In this document: piece by piece, positions 26,065 through 35,717 of the stretch
Position numbering within the stretch: position 1 is the stretch's first letter
Layout of the letters: the number at the start of each line of letters is the position of its first letter
NCBI RefSeq assembly: GCF_000935355.1
Contig: NZ_JXZC01000001.1
Coordinates: 496,001-560,000, forward strand
From: Rossellomorea aquimaris
GTDB taxonomy: Bacteria > Bacillota > Bacilli > Bacillales > Bacillaceae_B
DNA: 64,000 bases
Direction: 5' to 3'
Notes under the pieces: generated by a model
Databases searched by the model: none
Told to the model about the DNA's origin: nothing
What the model saw: only the letters and a program-made list of their open reading frames with translations
Made by a program: the position numbers and the translations under genes

Positions 26065-27150
26065 TTACGTGTACAGTCTACCAATATATTCAGATTGAGG
26101 CCGGTATATTGTATTGTTTTCAGCTTGTTCCAGAACATGAGCCGTCCACCCTACGATACGACCTGCCGTAAAGGTTGGTGTAAAAAGTTCAGATTTAAGA
26201 GCGACTGACTTCATTATGGCTGCTGCATAGAACTCTACATTCGTGTAGAGCTCCCTCCCCGGCTTCAATTCATTTAACACGTCAATAGCTGTATGCTCCA
26301 CATGCAATGCAAGGTCCAGATAGCCATCTTCCCCCTTTGATTCTATTAGTCTTTTTCTTAAAGCAATTGCTCTTGGATCATGTGTCTTATATACACGATG
26401 TCCGAACCCCATCAGTTTTTCTCCATTAAGGACTTTCTTTCTAATGACTTTATCCGCATTTTCCGCTGTACCTATCTCATTAAGCAGTTCGATAACGCCT
26501 GATGGTGCCCCTCCATGAAGGGGTCCTTTCATTGTCCCAATCGCTGCAGTGATGGCAGAGACCATGTCAGATTCAGTAGAAGATGTGACTCTTGCTGAGA
26601 AGGCAGAAGCATTCATACCATGTTCAAGTGTCAGGATCATATATGTTTCCAATGCATCGACGACTGCTTTAGAGGGCTTGCTGCCAGTTAACATGAATAA
26701 ATAATTTTCTACGTGGTTAAGGTTATCATTAGGTTCAGTCAATGGTTTGTCTTCCACTAAAGATTGTCGATATGCAATGATGGTTGGAATGACGGCTGTT
26801 ATTCTTATAGCTTGGTCAATAGTAGGTGTCCAATTGTAAGCAGGTATTCCTTCAGAAGAAATAGCTGTTCTCAATACACTCATCATATCCATATCCTTGG
26901 GAAGCGTCTTAATAATCTCTTTCATGGTTCGTGATAAGGATCTATTTATCACCAATTTCTTTTTTATTTCATTCGTTTCTTCCTTTGCTGGTAAGTGCCC
27001 ATACCATAATAAGAATGCGACCTGTTCAAATGACAAGTTGGTTAGATCACTAACTTCATATCCCCTATAGATAAGCAACCCTGCTTTGCCATCAATATGA
27101 CTGATTGTCGTTTGTGCAGCCACGATTCCCTTTAATCCTTTAGTAAACAT
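26065..27150 (-). CDS. citA: Citrate synthase, minor form CitA type
   Basis: 361 residues. Condenses acetyl-CoA and oxaloacetate. His residues of the active site are in LEHGMNASAF (H177), GPLHGGAPS (H212) and MGFGHRVYK (H251). The position of the usual catalytic Asp is Glu306 (TNVEFYAA). From memory B. subtilis CitA also has this Glu, so it is probably a subfamily trait rather than a defect. A 2-methylcitrate synthase role is possible. Divergent from the LysR gene citR, which represses citA in B. subtilis; the 110-nt gap must hold both promoters. Confidence 0.92.
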   Translation of the reverse strand: MFTKGLKGIVAAQTTISHIDGKAGLLIYRGYEVSDLTNLSFEQVAFLLWYGHLPAKEETNEIKKKLVINRSLSRTMKEIIKTLPKDMDMMSVLRTAISSEGIPAYNWTPTIDQAIRITAVIPTIIAYRQSLVEDKPLTEPNDNLNHVENYLFMLTGSKPSKAVVDALETYMILTLEHGMNASAFSARVTSSTESDMVSAITAAIGTMKGPLHGGAPSGVIELLNEIGTAENADKVIRKKVLNGEKLMGFGHRVYKTHDPRAIALRKRLIESKGEDGYLDLALHVEHTAIDVLNELKPGRELYTNVEFYAAAIMKSVALKSELFTPTFTAGRIVGWTAHVLEQAENNTIYRPQSEYIGRLYT

Positions 27151-27260
27151 TGCAATCGTCTCCTTTTTCTTTATTACAATTATTGTATAATGGTTTTATA
27201 ATTAAGAAAATTAAATATATTTAAATGATTTGATTATTCCTATTAATAAGGGTGAAGGAA

Positions 27261-28139
27261 ATGGAACTAAATCTGTTAAAGACATTTATTACTGCAGCTG
27301 AATGCAATAACTTCAGGAAGACCGCTGAAAGGTTATACATATCGCAGCCATCCGTTACTGTACATATTAAACAATTAGAAAAGGAACTCGGAGTTTTATT
27401 GTTTGAAAGAGAAGGAAGGAAAATAAAACTGACAGAATCAGGTAGGTACTATTTAAACCATGCCCGCAGAATCATTTCCGCTTATGAAGAAGGTATCACT
27501 GAGCTTCAGACTTTTAATCAGGGGTACACGACAAAACTAAGAATCGCTATATCTCCATTGATTGCTGACAACGTATTACCTTTTGTTTTAAAGCAGTATA
27601 TAGAAAGCCATCCTCAAGTCGAGATTTCTGTTGAAATTATTGAATCGGTAGATATTGAAAAAGCTGTTCTTACGGAGAAAGTCGATATTGGTCTCTCATG
27701 TATTCCTTGTTTTAGTCCTGAGCTTGATTCTACATTACTATTTACTGATAAAGTTATTCTGGTAGCCCCCCATGACGGACGAGATTTTGAGTCGGCTTTC
27801 CCTTTAGACGAAGAGGAGTTATTAGCCTCCAATTACTTATTAACACATAATCACCCTGCTTACTGGGATGATTTATGCAGCACGATTAAATTATTCTATC
27901 CGAAAACCAGGATGATGAAAGTTTCTCAAACTCATATTACCAAGCGATTTATTGCGGAGGGACTTGGCGTATCGTACCTCCCTTCTTCAACCGTTAGAAG
28001 GGAGCTGCTTGAAGGATGGCTTTTGGAAGTTGAAACGAATGCTTTTCCATTGCCAGAAGCTAAAACGTTCGCCATTACAAAATATGTTCATAAAAAACAG
28101 AAGGAATTTTTGACTTTTTTATCTCGTTACAGAGTATAA
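27261..28139 (+). CDS. citR: LysR-type regulator of citA
   Basis: 292 residues from the ATG at 27261, preceded by AAGGGTGAAGGAA; B. subtilis CitR is 291. N-terminal winged HTH: LLKTFITAAECNNFRKTAERLYISQPSVTVHIKQLEKELG. The remainder is a LysR effector domain (LRIAISPLIADNVLPFVL onward). Divergent arrangement with citA matches B. subtilis, where CitR represses citA. Effector unknown. Confidence 0.9.
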   Translation: MELNLLKTFITAAECNNFRKTAERLYISQPSVTVHIKQLEKELGVLLFEREGRKIKLTESGRYYLNHARRIISAYEEGITELQTFNQGYTTKLRIAISPLIADNVLPFVLKQYIESHPQVEISVEIIESVDIEKAVLTEKVDIGLSCIPCFSPELDSTLLFTDKVILVAPHDGRDFESAFPLDEEELLASNYLLTHNHPAYWDDLCSTIKLFYPKTRMMKVSQTHITKRFIAEGLGVSYLPSSTVRRELLEGWLLEVETNAFPLPEAKTFAITKYVHKKQKEFLTFLSRYRV

Positions 28140-28276
28140 ACACAGCAGGGATCAGCAATCAGTTGTTTACTAGAAAAAATACTACACGGAAAATATCCAT
28201 TACATAACAAATCGCATAATCCGGCATTCATGCACTGCTTTACGCTTTTTCTCATTCAACTTCTATAATCAAATAA

Positions 28277-28308
28277 AGTAAGCCTAGTGACCTGTCACTA
28301 GGCTTACT
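28277..28308. terminator. Strong perfect hairpin between convergent genes
   Basis: A 15-bp perfect stem (AGTAAGCCTAGTGAC) with 2-nt loop. T run is poor on both sides but the stem is very stable. Serves citR and possibly the facing GNAT gene. Confidence 0.75.
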
Positions 28309-28376
28309 AAGTTTCATCTGCACCGATTTTTTATCCTTGCCTTCTTTTTTACTGGATTCACATTATTTCAATCTTC

Positions 28377-28898
28377 TTATAAATACTTTTCCATTCGAAT
28401 ATCAGACCACTTTTTACTGTTCCAATATGTAAAGTCTGCAATCCGGCCTATTTCCTGATAGCCAAGTTTTTGATAAAGCTTTCGAGCATTAGTATTGAAC
28501 TCAAATACTCCCAATTCTATTCGTTTAAGTCCTTCCTTTCTAACCATAAGTTCTAAGTAGTTTATTGCCTCTTCACCAATTCCTTTTCCACGCCCTTCAG
28601 ATTCACCAATCGTTATCCCGATCCAGGCAGTTCCTTTTTCCTTTTTAAAAAGGTGCTCAGGGTCGACCATGTAATTCATTTCTCCTATCAGCCGGTTATT
28701 AAGGTGGATCAGGTATATATGATGATGTTCTAAACGTTGTTTTAAATCCAGTAATGTCAAATTCCCCCGTTGGTCCAATTCTTCCTGATTTTTATTTGGG
28801 CGTGTTAACGGAATTAATTCCGGGTTGTTTTCCCATTTGTTTAATGATTCTACTATTGATGTATCGGGTTGGATTAGCTTTGTAAAATAAATATCCAT
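28377..28898 (-). CDS. GNAT N-acetyltransferase
   Basis: 173 residues, AAAGGAACC ribosome site. Motif A in AWIGITIGESEGRGKGIGEEAINYLELM (GRGKGIG), motif B in FEFNTNARKLYQKLGYQEIGR. Closest in layout to spermidine/RimL-like acetyltransferases. The N-terminal ~55 residues contain PDTSIVESLNKWENNPELIP. Cytosolic, substrate unknown. Confidence 0.9.
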   Translation of the reverse strand: MDIYFTKLIQPDTSIVESLNKWENNPELIPLTRPNKNQEELDQRGNLTLLDLKQRLEHHHIYLIHLNNRLIGEMNYMVDPEHLFKKEKGTAWIGITIGESEGRGKGIGEEAINYLELMVRKEGLKRIELGVFEFNTNARKLYQKLGYQEIGRIADFTYWNSKKWSDIRMEKYL

Positions 28899-29064
28899 AG
28901 GTTGAAGGTTCCTTTCGGTAATTATTATCCTCTTTCAAACATTCAATTGATTAATTTGTATGGATTGTTAAATTGGTATGTTATGCTTTAATTAATCAAA
29001 TTTCTGAAGGCTTAGGGATTCCGGCCATTGAAAATCTGGTTTCCAATGGATGAGAGGTGAGGTT

Positions 29065-29622
29065 ATGGAAGCGTTAAATGAAGTTAAATTAGTAACGTTA
29101 GAAAAAGGCCATGTCTTTTATCAATTTCAGGCAGAAGAAGCCTACATTAACAACCTGATGTTATTTATTCGCTCTGGATTGGAGAATAATCAACATATGC
29201 TGATCATCGAGAGCATGAGAAACATCAACAAGGTCAAAAATAGGATAAACAGGATATTTAGTGTTGAACAGCGATCCTCCATTTATTTGGTTGATAACTT
29301 TGATTACTATTTTTTAAATGGTGACTTTAATACTCAAAATATTCTTAATCATTTCAAAAAAGATATTGCCACTATCAAAAACCTTAACACTTCCATCAGA
29401 ACCTGGGCTAATGTCGAGTGGACCTCTACTGAACCAGATGCTGAAGTACTTAAGAAATTTGAATCCATTGCAGATGATTACGTCCTACAAGAAGGTTTAC
29501 TTTCTGTCTGTGCCTATTCAAAAAACGTTTTATCAGATACTTTGATAAACACTCTCGAACAGGTGCATATGTATGTGATGACTGATGATTCTATTGGCTT
29601 TTCCAAAGTTTATTTAAAATAA
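29065..29622 (+). CDS. MEDS domain protein
   Basis: 185 residues from the ATG at 29065 (GAGAGGTGAGG upstream). Matches the MEDS/DcmR sensory-domain pattern common in Bacillus: HVFYQFQAEEAYINNLMLFIRSGLENNQHMLIIES, VDNFDYYFLNGDFNTQNIL, SIRTWANVEWTS and EGLLSVCAYSKNVLSD. MEDS domains are thought to sense hydrocarbon derivatives or signals; stand-alone members have no known role. Single gene, with a T-rich hairpin 10-50 nt behind it. Confidence 0.85.
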   Translation: MEALNEVKLVTLEKGHVFYQFQAEEAYINNLMLFIRSGLENNQHMLIIESMRNINKVKNRINRIFSVEQRSSIYLVDNFDYYFLNGDFNTQNILNHFKKDIATIKNLNTSIRTWANVEWTSTEPDAEVLKKFESIADDYVLQEGLLSVCAYSKNVLSDTLINTLEQVHMYVMTDDSIGFSKVYLK

Positions 29623-29887
29623 AATCGTATAAAAAAAGATTCGTTTTTCTTGCGGGTCTCTTTTTTTGGTTTTACCCAGACGCTTCTCTGCTAAAATACT
29701 TTTTTTGTAAATACTGACCGGCTGGCATAAAAATACCTTCTTTATTTACGTATTATGAATAACCTTCACATCAAACCTTACTATGTATAATTCCTGATAT
29801 GTAATCAACCCTCCTTATTTTAACATCATCTTCCTAAATATTCTTCACTATTATTATGAAAGTGTAATCTTACCAATGTTCCGCTTA

Positions 29888-30337
29888 TTACCACTTCGGC
29901 TCAACAATGATGATGCGTTTTAATAAGGCCGAGTCAACACATTGAATCGCACAAATACAGTCAAGGTCAATCTCAACACATGTCGATGTTTTAATTAGTT
30001 TCATGACCTCACACATGGACTCTACGTCCTCACCGTAAATATCCAATGGTCGTAAGAGCGAAACGGTGGCACAGCACGTATCCTCATCTAATTTTTCAAG
30101 TCGGAAATAGCTTGTTGTAAAACAATCCTCTGCCTTTTCTTTTTCACATCCGGTTATGATCAGCGGTCCATCTTTCTTGAATAATGTAAAAGGAATCGTA
30201 TCAACCCCGACTAAATTTGAAAGTAATTTTCCGAAATAAGGAGTCTCGGAATGATTTATATAATCCTGCAACTTTTTCAATTCATTAAGGGCAGTGCATA
30301 TACATTTAGCATTCGGCATCCCACTTTCTTTTTCCAA
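29888..30337 (-). CDS. cotZ: CotY/CotZ family spore coat protein
   Basis: 149 residues from a TTG at 30337, chosen because TTGGAG lies upstream at normal distance; the ATG at 30367 has none. The resulting length fits CotZ (148 in B. subtilis). Family signs: NAKCICTALNELKKLQDYI, TIPFTLFKKDGPLIITGCEKEKAEDCFTTSYFRLEKLDEDTCCATVSLLRPLDI, and a Cys-rich tail (TCVEIDLDCICAIQC). The Cys are used for disulfide-linked lattices in the crust or exosporium. It marks the left end of the spore-envelope island. Function by family; paralogs may exist elsewhere. Confidence 0.85.
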   Translation of the reverse strand: MEKESGMPNAKCICTALNELKKLQDYINHSETPYFGKLLSNLVGVDTIPFTLFKKDGPLIITGCEKEKAEDCFTTSYFRLEKLDEDTCCATVSLLRPLDIYGEDVESMCEVMKLIKTSTCVEIDLDCICAIQCVDSALLKRIIIVEPKW

Positions 30338-30417
30338 GTCCCTCACTCCAATCTGTCCTTTACCCATAGTTTATCGATACAAGGCATGATTGGTGCATCG
30401 AGGATCACAAAATGGAA

Positions 30418-31434
30418 CTACTTACCGGACCCATTTTTCAAGTACAGACAATATGGCAGCATTCTTTTGGCCACTTCAAACTCACGATGCCTGGAGCCAG
30501 GTCTCCAATTCACTTCAAAAATCCACAGCCTTAAATTTTGATCAATTCCTACGTCAATCCCCAATTCATCGAATGAATAGGGATAAAGCGTTTCAAAGTG
30601 AGCAGGAAATGCTGACGCAAAGGTTTCAAGGCTTCTTTTTAATCTTTCTGCCTTATCCCCGAACTCCTCCTTCAAAAATGGAATCCATTCACCTCGATAC
30701 CCGCCACTGCTGATATTGCTGATTTTTTTTCCGTTTCCACTGATTCTTGGATAAATCAGATTGGTGACCCACTGACCTTGCCCATTCTTCTGCACATGAA
30801 TTCTGAAGTCGTACGTTAATCCGGCTTGTGTTAGACATGATACAAATGGCTGAATTAAGAAGTTCCTGTCTTTAATTAACTGCTGAATCCAGTTATTGAA
30901 TTCTTCACGTTGAAATTTTCGAGTATGAATACCCTCCATCAACAGGAAATGATCTGAATCCTTTTCTAAAAAAAAGACATCTCTCCCATGATTCCCTGAA
31001 AAAGGCTTGATGACAAGTATTGAATGATCACGAAATAAGTCATGGACTTCCTGTACACCGTTCAGCTTAAAAGAAGGTATCAGATTAGACTGAAACTCCT
31101 CTCCTTTCATCACCTTTTGATATACTGTCATTTTATTCCCTACAGAATGACTGGTCAGGATGGTCTTATTCTTGAGACGTTTAAGGATTGACGATTGCCT
31201 TTTAGTTTTCGGACTGCTGCTATTGATGACGACGTCAGGAAATCCCATTTTCTTTTGGATCCATTGGCCCTTTTCATAAATCCAACCCTGTATCACCTTC
31301 TCATCAAAATCCACTTGTTGATAAGAAAAATAAAAGAACGAAATCCCTTCCATCTTTGCAACTGCTGCGTATGCATAGGCCTTTTTTACATCATGTGGAC
31401 GCTTGCGGTAATGAAGCATTCCTACGAGCACCAT
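30418..31434 (-). CDS. YheC/YheD family endospore coat-associated protein (ATP-grasp)
   Basis: 338 residues. N-terminal Rossmann-like part (MLHYRKRPHDVKKAYAYAAVAK), then a linker with PDVVINSSSPKTKRQ, and a C-terminal ATP-grasp core: ILVIKPFSGNHGRDVFFLE (ATP-binding Lys and Gly loop), YDFRIHVQKNGQGQW, ISNISSGGYRGEW, and ELGIDVGIDQNLRLWIFEVNWRPGSRH. The terminal E-x-N metal site is intact (FEVN). Family proteins are found in spore coats but the reaction is unknown. It begins 11 nt after the ATP-grasp gene at 31446, so they form one operon. Confidence 0.88.
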   Translation of the reverse strand: MVLVGMLHYRKRPHDVKKAYAYAAVAKMEGISFFYFSYQQVDFDEKVIQGWIYEKGQWIQKKMGFPDVVINSSSPKTKRQSSILKRLKNKTILTSHSVGNKMTVYQKVMKGEEFQSNLIPSFKLNGVQEVHDLFRDHSILVIKPFSGNHGRDVFFLEKDSDHFLLMEGIHTRKFQREEFNNWIQQLIKDRNFLIQPFVSCLTQAGLTYDFRIHVQKNGQGQWVTNLIYPRISGNGKKISNISSGGYRGEWIPFLKEEFGDKAERLKRSLETFASAFPAHFETLYPYSFDELGIDVGIDQNLRLWIFEVNWRPGSRHREFEVAKRMLPYCLYLKNGSGK

Positions 31435-31445
31435 TTAATCTCCCC

Positions 31446-32663
31446 CTATAATGGCTCTAGAAAAAACCTCAATTCCTTGGCTGCCTTTATGGCAATTTCC
31501 TTGGCAGCTTTAATGGAATCAGCAGCAGCTATAATACAAGCATATCGGTTTCCCATTGATTTTGGGGGGACCAGTACGCTCCCTTTTCTAGGTTTCACGT
31601 ATACGTATTTCACACCATCATGCGATGATGCACGATTCCTTCCTGTCACCTTCAAAAGTCTCCCCGAGGCGTTCACCGTTACATACTTCGCATAGGCAGG
31701 TTTAGTGAATGCAGCTGAGGTGTCAGGAATCTGCCCAAGATTCATCCTGATGATTTCCCTGATCAGGTTGATCCCCGTCCCTTCCTCAATCAGCCGATTC
31801 ATCAAACCTCCGGACATTCGGGGGTTCATTTCAATAAGCTTCCATTCCCCATTTACATTTCTCATTTCCAGGTGACAAGATCCATTTTCAAGCCCTATAC
31901 ACTCTACGATTTCAATGATGCGATCATGAAGACCTTGAAACTCATGAGCATCTAATTTAGCCGGAAAGGCATAACCTGTGATGATGAAACTTGAGCCAAG
32001 CTCTTGTTCCACTACTGCAATGATATTTACTTCCTGCTTGTATACCAGCACTTCAATCAAATATTGAGGACCCTCTATAAACTCTTCTATCAATAGATTC
32101 ATATCTGGATGCTTCCTCCTTAATAGGTTTATCCCCTCCGAAAATTCACTCGGCGTCTTTGCCAACATAATATGTTTCGATCCATTTGATATAGAAGGTT
32201 TTATTATGAGAGGCCATACATCTCTCTGACCTAGATTCAAATCGGACATTGATTCGTTCATGGCAAGCGTAGAAAAAGACAGAGAACTGGGGAGATGGTG
32301 AAGGTGTTTACGGACATTTGCTTTGTCTTCCATAATGGATAGGGCTTCTACAGACGCAGGAAATAACCCTAATTCACTGGAAATCCTGCTTGCATATGAA
32401 ACAAAGGGATCAATCAAGCTTAAGCATGCAGAGAGGTGATGGCCAAGTTGTTGTAACGAATGTAAATTATTTAAAAGTTCGTCCTTATCCAAGAGATTTT
32501 CCATGTATAACATTTCATCCACCTCAGGGAACTCATCCCTTTGGCTTATGAGGTTAGATCGATCCGTTATTAAAACCGTCACATATCCCATCTCTTTGGA
32601 TTCTTTTAAGGCTTCTCTGCTGGTACCTGACTTATGACTTCCTATAAAAACGATCGTTTTCAT
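31446..32663 (-). CDS. ATP-grasp ligase, carbamoyl-phosphate-synthase/L-amino-acid-ligase like
   Basis: 405 residues in classical three-domain ATP-grasp order: pre-ATP-grasp Rossmann (TIVFIGSHKSGTSREAL), ATP-binding (WPLIIKPSISNGSKHIMLAK, LLIEEFIEGPQYLIEVLV) and metal-binding end (HLEMRNVNGEWKLIEMNPRMSGG), then a C-terminal extension with KYVYVKPRKGSVL. Relatives ligate a carboxylate to an amine (BacD/YwfE dipeptide ligases, PurK-like). Paired with a YheC/D gene 11 nt downstream. Suggests synthesis of an amide or short peptide for the spore envelope; substrate inferred only. Confidence 0.85.
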   Translation of the reverse strand: MKTIVFIGSHKSGTSREALKESKEMGYVTVLITDRSNLISQRDEFPEVDEMLYMENLLDKDELLNNLHSLQQLGHHLSACLSLIDPFVSYASRISSELGLFPASVEALSIMEDKANVRKHLHHLPSSLSFSTLAMNESMSDLNLGQRDVWPLIIKPSISNGSKHIMLAKTPSEFSEGINLLRRKHPDMNLLIEEFIEGPQYLIEVLVYKQEVNIIAVVEQELGSSFIITGYAFPAKLDAHEFQGLHDRIIEIVECIGLENGSCHLEMRNVNGEWKLIEMNPRMSGGLMNRLIEEGTGINLIREIIRMNLGQIPDTSAAFTKPAYAKYVTVNASGRLLKVTGRNRASSHDGVKYVYVKPRKGSVLVPPKSMGNRYACIIAAADSIKAAKEIAIKAAKELRFFLEPL

Positions 32664-32747
32664 GCTGTCCCGCCCATTTCTATTTCAGTATCAAGAGTCC
32701 ATTTATTTTAATGTATTCCTATAGTTTGTCAGCATTGAATCTTCCCA

Positions 32748-32775
32748 TAAAAAAACCGACCCTGATGAGTCGGTT
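32748..32775 (-). terminator. Terminator of YheC-like gene
   Basis: AACCGAC / GTCGGTT stem followed by TTTTTTTATG on the minus strand, immediately behind the stop at 32779. Confidence 0.85.
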
Positions 32776-32778
32776 CCA

Positions 32779-33861
32779 TCATGATGAACCTCGTTTTTCG
32801 TAAAGAAAAGAAGCATACCCTATCGGAGTGGAATGAGTCTTCTTCCATTCTTCCTGCATGTCGGCGTTTCTGAAGGTCACTCTTAAATCTCTCCCGTTGC
32901 ATTCTATGAACATTGGAAACCCTTCATTGGTCAAGCCGATATCGAGGCCCAAATCTGCCATCTTTGGAAGCTCTTTTTCCAGCTGCAAAGCGACATTCAG
33001 TGATAATCGTTTAATATCTTCAAATACTTGATCTTCCTTAAGATGAGGCAAATCCTGGAGTAATTCAGGTAAGGAGTAACATGATCCTCCACGGGCTACA
33101 TTCGTTAGGTACCAATCTTTTTTTGCTACCTTTCCTACAACACCTGACACCTGCCATTCACCTGAATCATTTTTTTGTACCGATACCCTCAGGTCGAACA
33201 CTCCTCCCTTACTTTTGGCAAGGGGGATTCGCTTTTGGATGATCGTACGGGGATTTGCTATTAGCTTTAACAGAAAGAATGGCCATGTAGTCGAAAACCG
33301 CTCCTTTACCATTTCTTTCTGTCGTCGATATGAGAATTCCCATTCTTGATCAGAAAGCCTCGACAATTTCGCTATTCCAAGGCCCAATGAGCCGCTATTC
33401 GGTTTGATGATGAGTTCATCGTATTTATCCATCATCATCTGTAAATTTCCCTTACCGGCTTTAACCGTTTCAGGTATATGGGGAACCAACTTCTTATTCA
33501 TCCTGAGGATGTTATTGATCCTTATTTTCTTATAACGATTTTTCTCATTAAAGAAGACAATTCCCTCTTCTTTTAATTTCCTCATTTTCTTTTTTGCTGA
33601 AACTTTTCCCGTAAATGTGCGATTATGGATAATTGGGGGTTTTGGAATTGGAGTTAGAATATATGTTCCTTCCTCACTTAACACATATGCCATGATTGTA
33701 TCTACACCTGGCTCAATGTCCTTGAATCGAAAATAACAAGGAATCAGATTATACTGTTCCCCTGCTTCCTCATAAAAAGAAAGATTCTCATAATAGGTTT
33801 TTCCTTTTTTTATCCCATTGAATACAACTGTCCCCACCATAATACCTATATATTTTTCCAA
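32779..33861 (-). CDS. YheC/YheD family endospore coat-associated protein (ATP-grasp)
   Basis: 360 residues from the TTG at 33861, which has GGGAGGGG 7 nt upstream; B. subtilis YheC is 363. N-terminal domain (YIGIMVGTVVFNGIKKGK, LIPCYFRFKDIEPG), a middle linker with IHNRTF, and the ATP-grasp core: DELIIKPNSGSLGLGIAKL, FDLRVSVQKNDSGEWQVSGVVGKVA, LTNVARGGSCYSLPELL, ADLGLDIGLTNEGFPMFIECNGRDLR. All ATP-grasp motifs are intact. Own terminator. Reaction unknown for the family; spore coat association is established for B. subtilis relatives. Confidence 0.9.
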   Translation of the reverse strand: MEKYIGIMVGTVVFNGIKKGKTYYENLSFYEEAGEQYNLIPCYFRFKDIEPGVDTIMAYVLSEEGTYILTPIPKPPIIHNRTFTGKVSAKKKMRKLKEEGIVFFNEKNRYKKIRINNILRMNKKLVPHIPETVKAGKGNLQMMMDKYDELIIKPNSGSLGLGIAKLSRLSDQEWEFSYRRQKEMVKERFSTTWPFFLLKLIANPRTIIQKRIPLAKSKGGVFDLRVSVQKNDSGEWQVSGVVGKVAKKDWYLTNVARGGSCYSLPELLQDLPHLKEDQVFEDIKRLSLNVALQLEKELPKMADLGLDIGLTNEGFPMFIECNGRDLRVTFRNADMQEEWKKTHSTPIGYASFLYEKRGSS

Positions 33862-34046
33862 GGGTCTTCCCCTCCCATCAGGTTTTATTATCACTTGCCT
33901 TCATGTTAAATAAGAATCGGGGTCTATCAAAAACAAATGAAGCCACAGGTTTAATGAAAATAAGAAGGAAGAAGGTGAGTGTAATGCAGAAATGTAACGA
34001 GGCTTTTTATCACAACTATATTCAAATAATTCATGCATGGTGTATT

Positions 34047-34775
34047 TTACTTGTGTTTATCAACAAACTTCTTATAATCATGTGTCATGGCGATTTTACG
34101 TGAGGTTCTATATAGATATCGTCTTGATGGGCGCCATGTATGGGAATGGGTTTCCTTCCTCATGATGGCATAATGATATCGGCTGGAGGAGCATATTTTG
34201 TACCCAGCCACTTTACATCTTTTAAGAAAATGCAAGCATTCCCCTACGTTTTTATTTCCAAATGGGATGAGTTTCAGAAGCCTTTTGGTTGTAAAGATAG
34301 TAGCCCCCTGAGGAACATGGACCCTTTTCATCTCACGGCCTGGAAAACGCAGTCTTAACTCCTTTTGATCAATCATATACATAAAGCATGTTCTCTTTCC
34401 GACGACCGCTGCATTAAACTTCTTCATAGTAGCCATGGCTTCCGATAAATAAAGGGGACCGTAGTAATCATCATCATCCATTTTCGCTATATAAGGGTAT
34501 TTTGCTTTTGTCACACCGATATTCAAGCATTTTCCCAAGGTCATCTCTTCAGGCAGCTGAAATACGGATACTTCAGGGTACTCTGAGGCTTTCTTCAACC
34601 AATACCCCAAATCCATAGAGTCCTTGTTTAATAGAATGATAAGCTCCTTTTTTCCCCACTGCTGGTTCTCATAATTGGCAAATAGGTTTTCCATACAATC
34701 GTCTCGATTAGTCGCTGCAATGATGGAGATCCCTTCAGAAATCACTATTTCATGCTCTTCGCTCACGTTACTCAC
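34047..34775 (-). CDS. Glycosyltransferase family 2 (spore glycan, CgeD-like)
   Basis: 242 residues, GT-A fold. Start EGISIIAATNRDDCMENLFANYENQ, then ELIILLNKDSMDL, and the metal-binding acidic motif AKMDDDDYYGPLYLSE (about residue 100). It ends in a basic region HTWRPSRRYLYRTSRK. Soluble. Paralogous to the gene at 35718 along its full length, including the C-terminal signature. The pair flanks a nucleotidyltransferase gene. I recall similar GT2 domains in CgeD and other Bacillus spore loci. A CATAGAGTA sigma-K-type -10 lies 39 nt upstream (34814-34822). Confidence 0.87.
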   Translation of the reverse strand: MSNVSEEHEIVISEGISIIAATNRDDCMENLFANYENQQWGKKELIILLNKDSMDLGYWLKKASEYPEVSVFQLPEEMTLGKCLNIGVTKAKYPYIAKMDDDDYYGPLYLSEAMATMKKFNAAVVGKRTCFMYMIDQKELRLRFPGREMKRVHVPQGATIFTTKRLLKLIPFGNKNVGECLHFLKRCKVAGYKICSSSRYHYAIMRKETHSHTWRPSRRYLYRTSRKIAMTHDYKKFVDKHK

Positions 34776-34846
34776 TCCTTAATGAACTCTTCCTTTTATC
34801 TTATTTCCTGTCCTACTCTATGATTCACGTTAGGAGGGATGAAGTT

Positions 34847-35716
34847 TTATAATCTAGTGACAAGATTATTAAGATATCTGCCATACTCACTCTTCCCGTT
34901 TTCATTTGCCAGCTGTATGAACTGCTCCTTGGAGATAAATCCCTCCCGAAAGGCGATTTCTTCAATACAGCCTATTTTTCCCCCAAGATTCCTTTCTATG
35001 GTTTCAATGAATTGGGCTGCTTCCAATATTGAGGGATGAGTACCGGCATCAAACCACGCGAAGCTCTCCTGCAGAATTTCCACATTGACCTCCCCCATTG
35101 TCAAATACACGTTATTTATATCCGTGATTTCTAATTCTCCTCTGACCGAGGGCTGTATTTTTTTTGCGATTTCAACGGCTCGCTGATCATAGACATATAA
35201 CCCTGTCAGTGCATAGTTCGATTTAGGGACAGCGGGCTTTTCTTCGATGGTTATCGCTTTATAATTCTGATCAAGCTCTACAATACCGTATCTTTGAGGC
35301 TCGTCTACCTGAAAGCAAAACAGCGTAGCCCCTTTTTTAGATTGAAGGGCATTTTGTAATCGTTTGGGAAGGTGTTCCCCATAGAAAATATTATCTCCAA
35401 GGATTAACATGACGTGGTCGTTTCCGATGAACTCTTCTCCGATAAGAAAAGCATTGCCGATTCCCTTTGGCTCCTTCTCGACTTTGTACTGAATGTGTAA
35501 TCCTAAGTGGGATCCATCTCCAAGCATCTTCATAAACCTGTCCTGATCTTGAGATGTCGTAATGACCAAAATCTCCCTCACGCCAGCAAGCATCAGCGTG
35601 GAAAGGGGATAGTAAATCATCGGTTTATCGTATATGGGGAGTAACGCTTTTGACATAGACTTCGTCAACGGGCTCAACCTAGTACCTTTTCCACCAGCCA
35701 TAATAATTCCTTTCAT
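34847..35716 (-). CDS. Glucose-1-phosphate thymidylyltransferase (RfbA/SpsI type)
   Basis: 289 residues from the ATG at 35716 (GGAGAGGGG upstream). Signature GGKGTRLSPLTKSMSKALLPIYDKPMI at the start, VMLILGDNIFYGEHLP in the middle (metal Asp), EEKPAVPKSNYALTGLYVYD, and WFDAGTHPSILEAAQFIETIE. Makes dTDP-glucose (or a related NDP-sugar) from sugar-1-phosphate. No rfbB, C or D genes lie in the window, so the rest of the dTDP-rhamnose route must be elsewhere. SpsI plays this role in B. subtilis spore-coat polysaccharide. The start lies one base after the stop of the GT2 gene at 35718. Confidence 0.92.
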   Translation of the reverse strand: MKGIIMAGGKGTRLSPLTKSMSKALLPIYDKPMIYYPLSTLMLAGVREILVITTSQDQDRFMKMLGDGSHLGLHIQYKVEKEPKGIGNAFLIGEEFIGNDHVMLILGDNIFYGEHLPKRLQNALQSKKGATLFCFQVDEPQRYGIVELDQNYKAITIEEKPAVPKSNYALTGLYVYDQRAVEIAKKIQPSVRGELEITDINNVYLTMGEVNVEILQESFAWFDAGTHPSILEAAQFIETIERNLGGKIGCIEEIAFREGFISKEQFIQLANENGKSEYGRYLNNLVTRL

Positions 35717-35717
35717 G

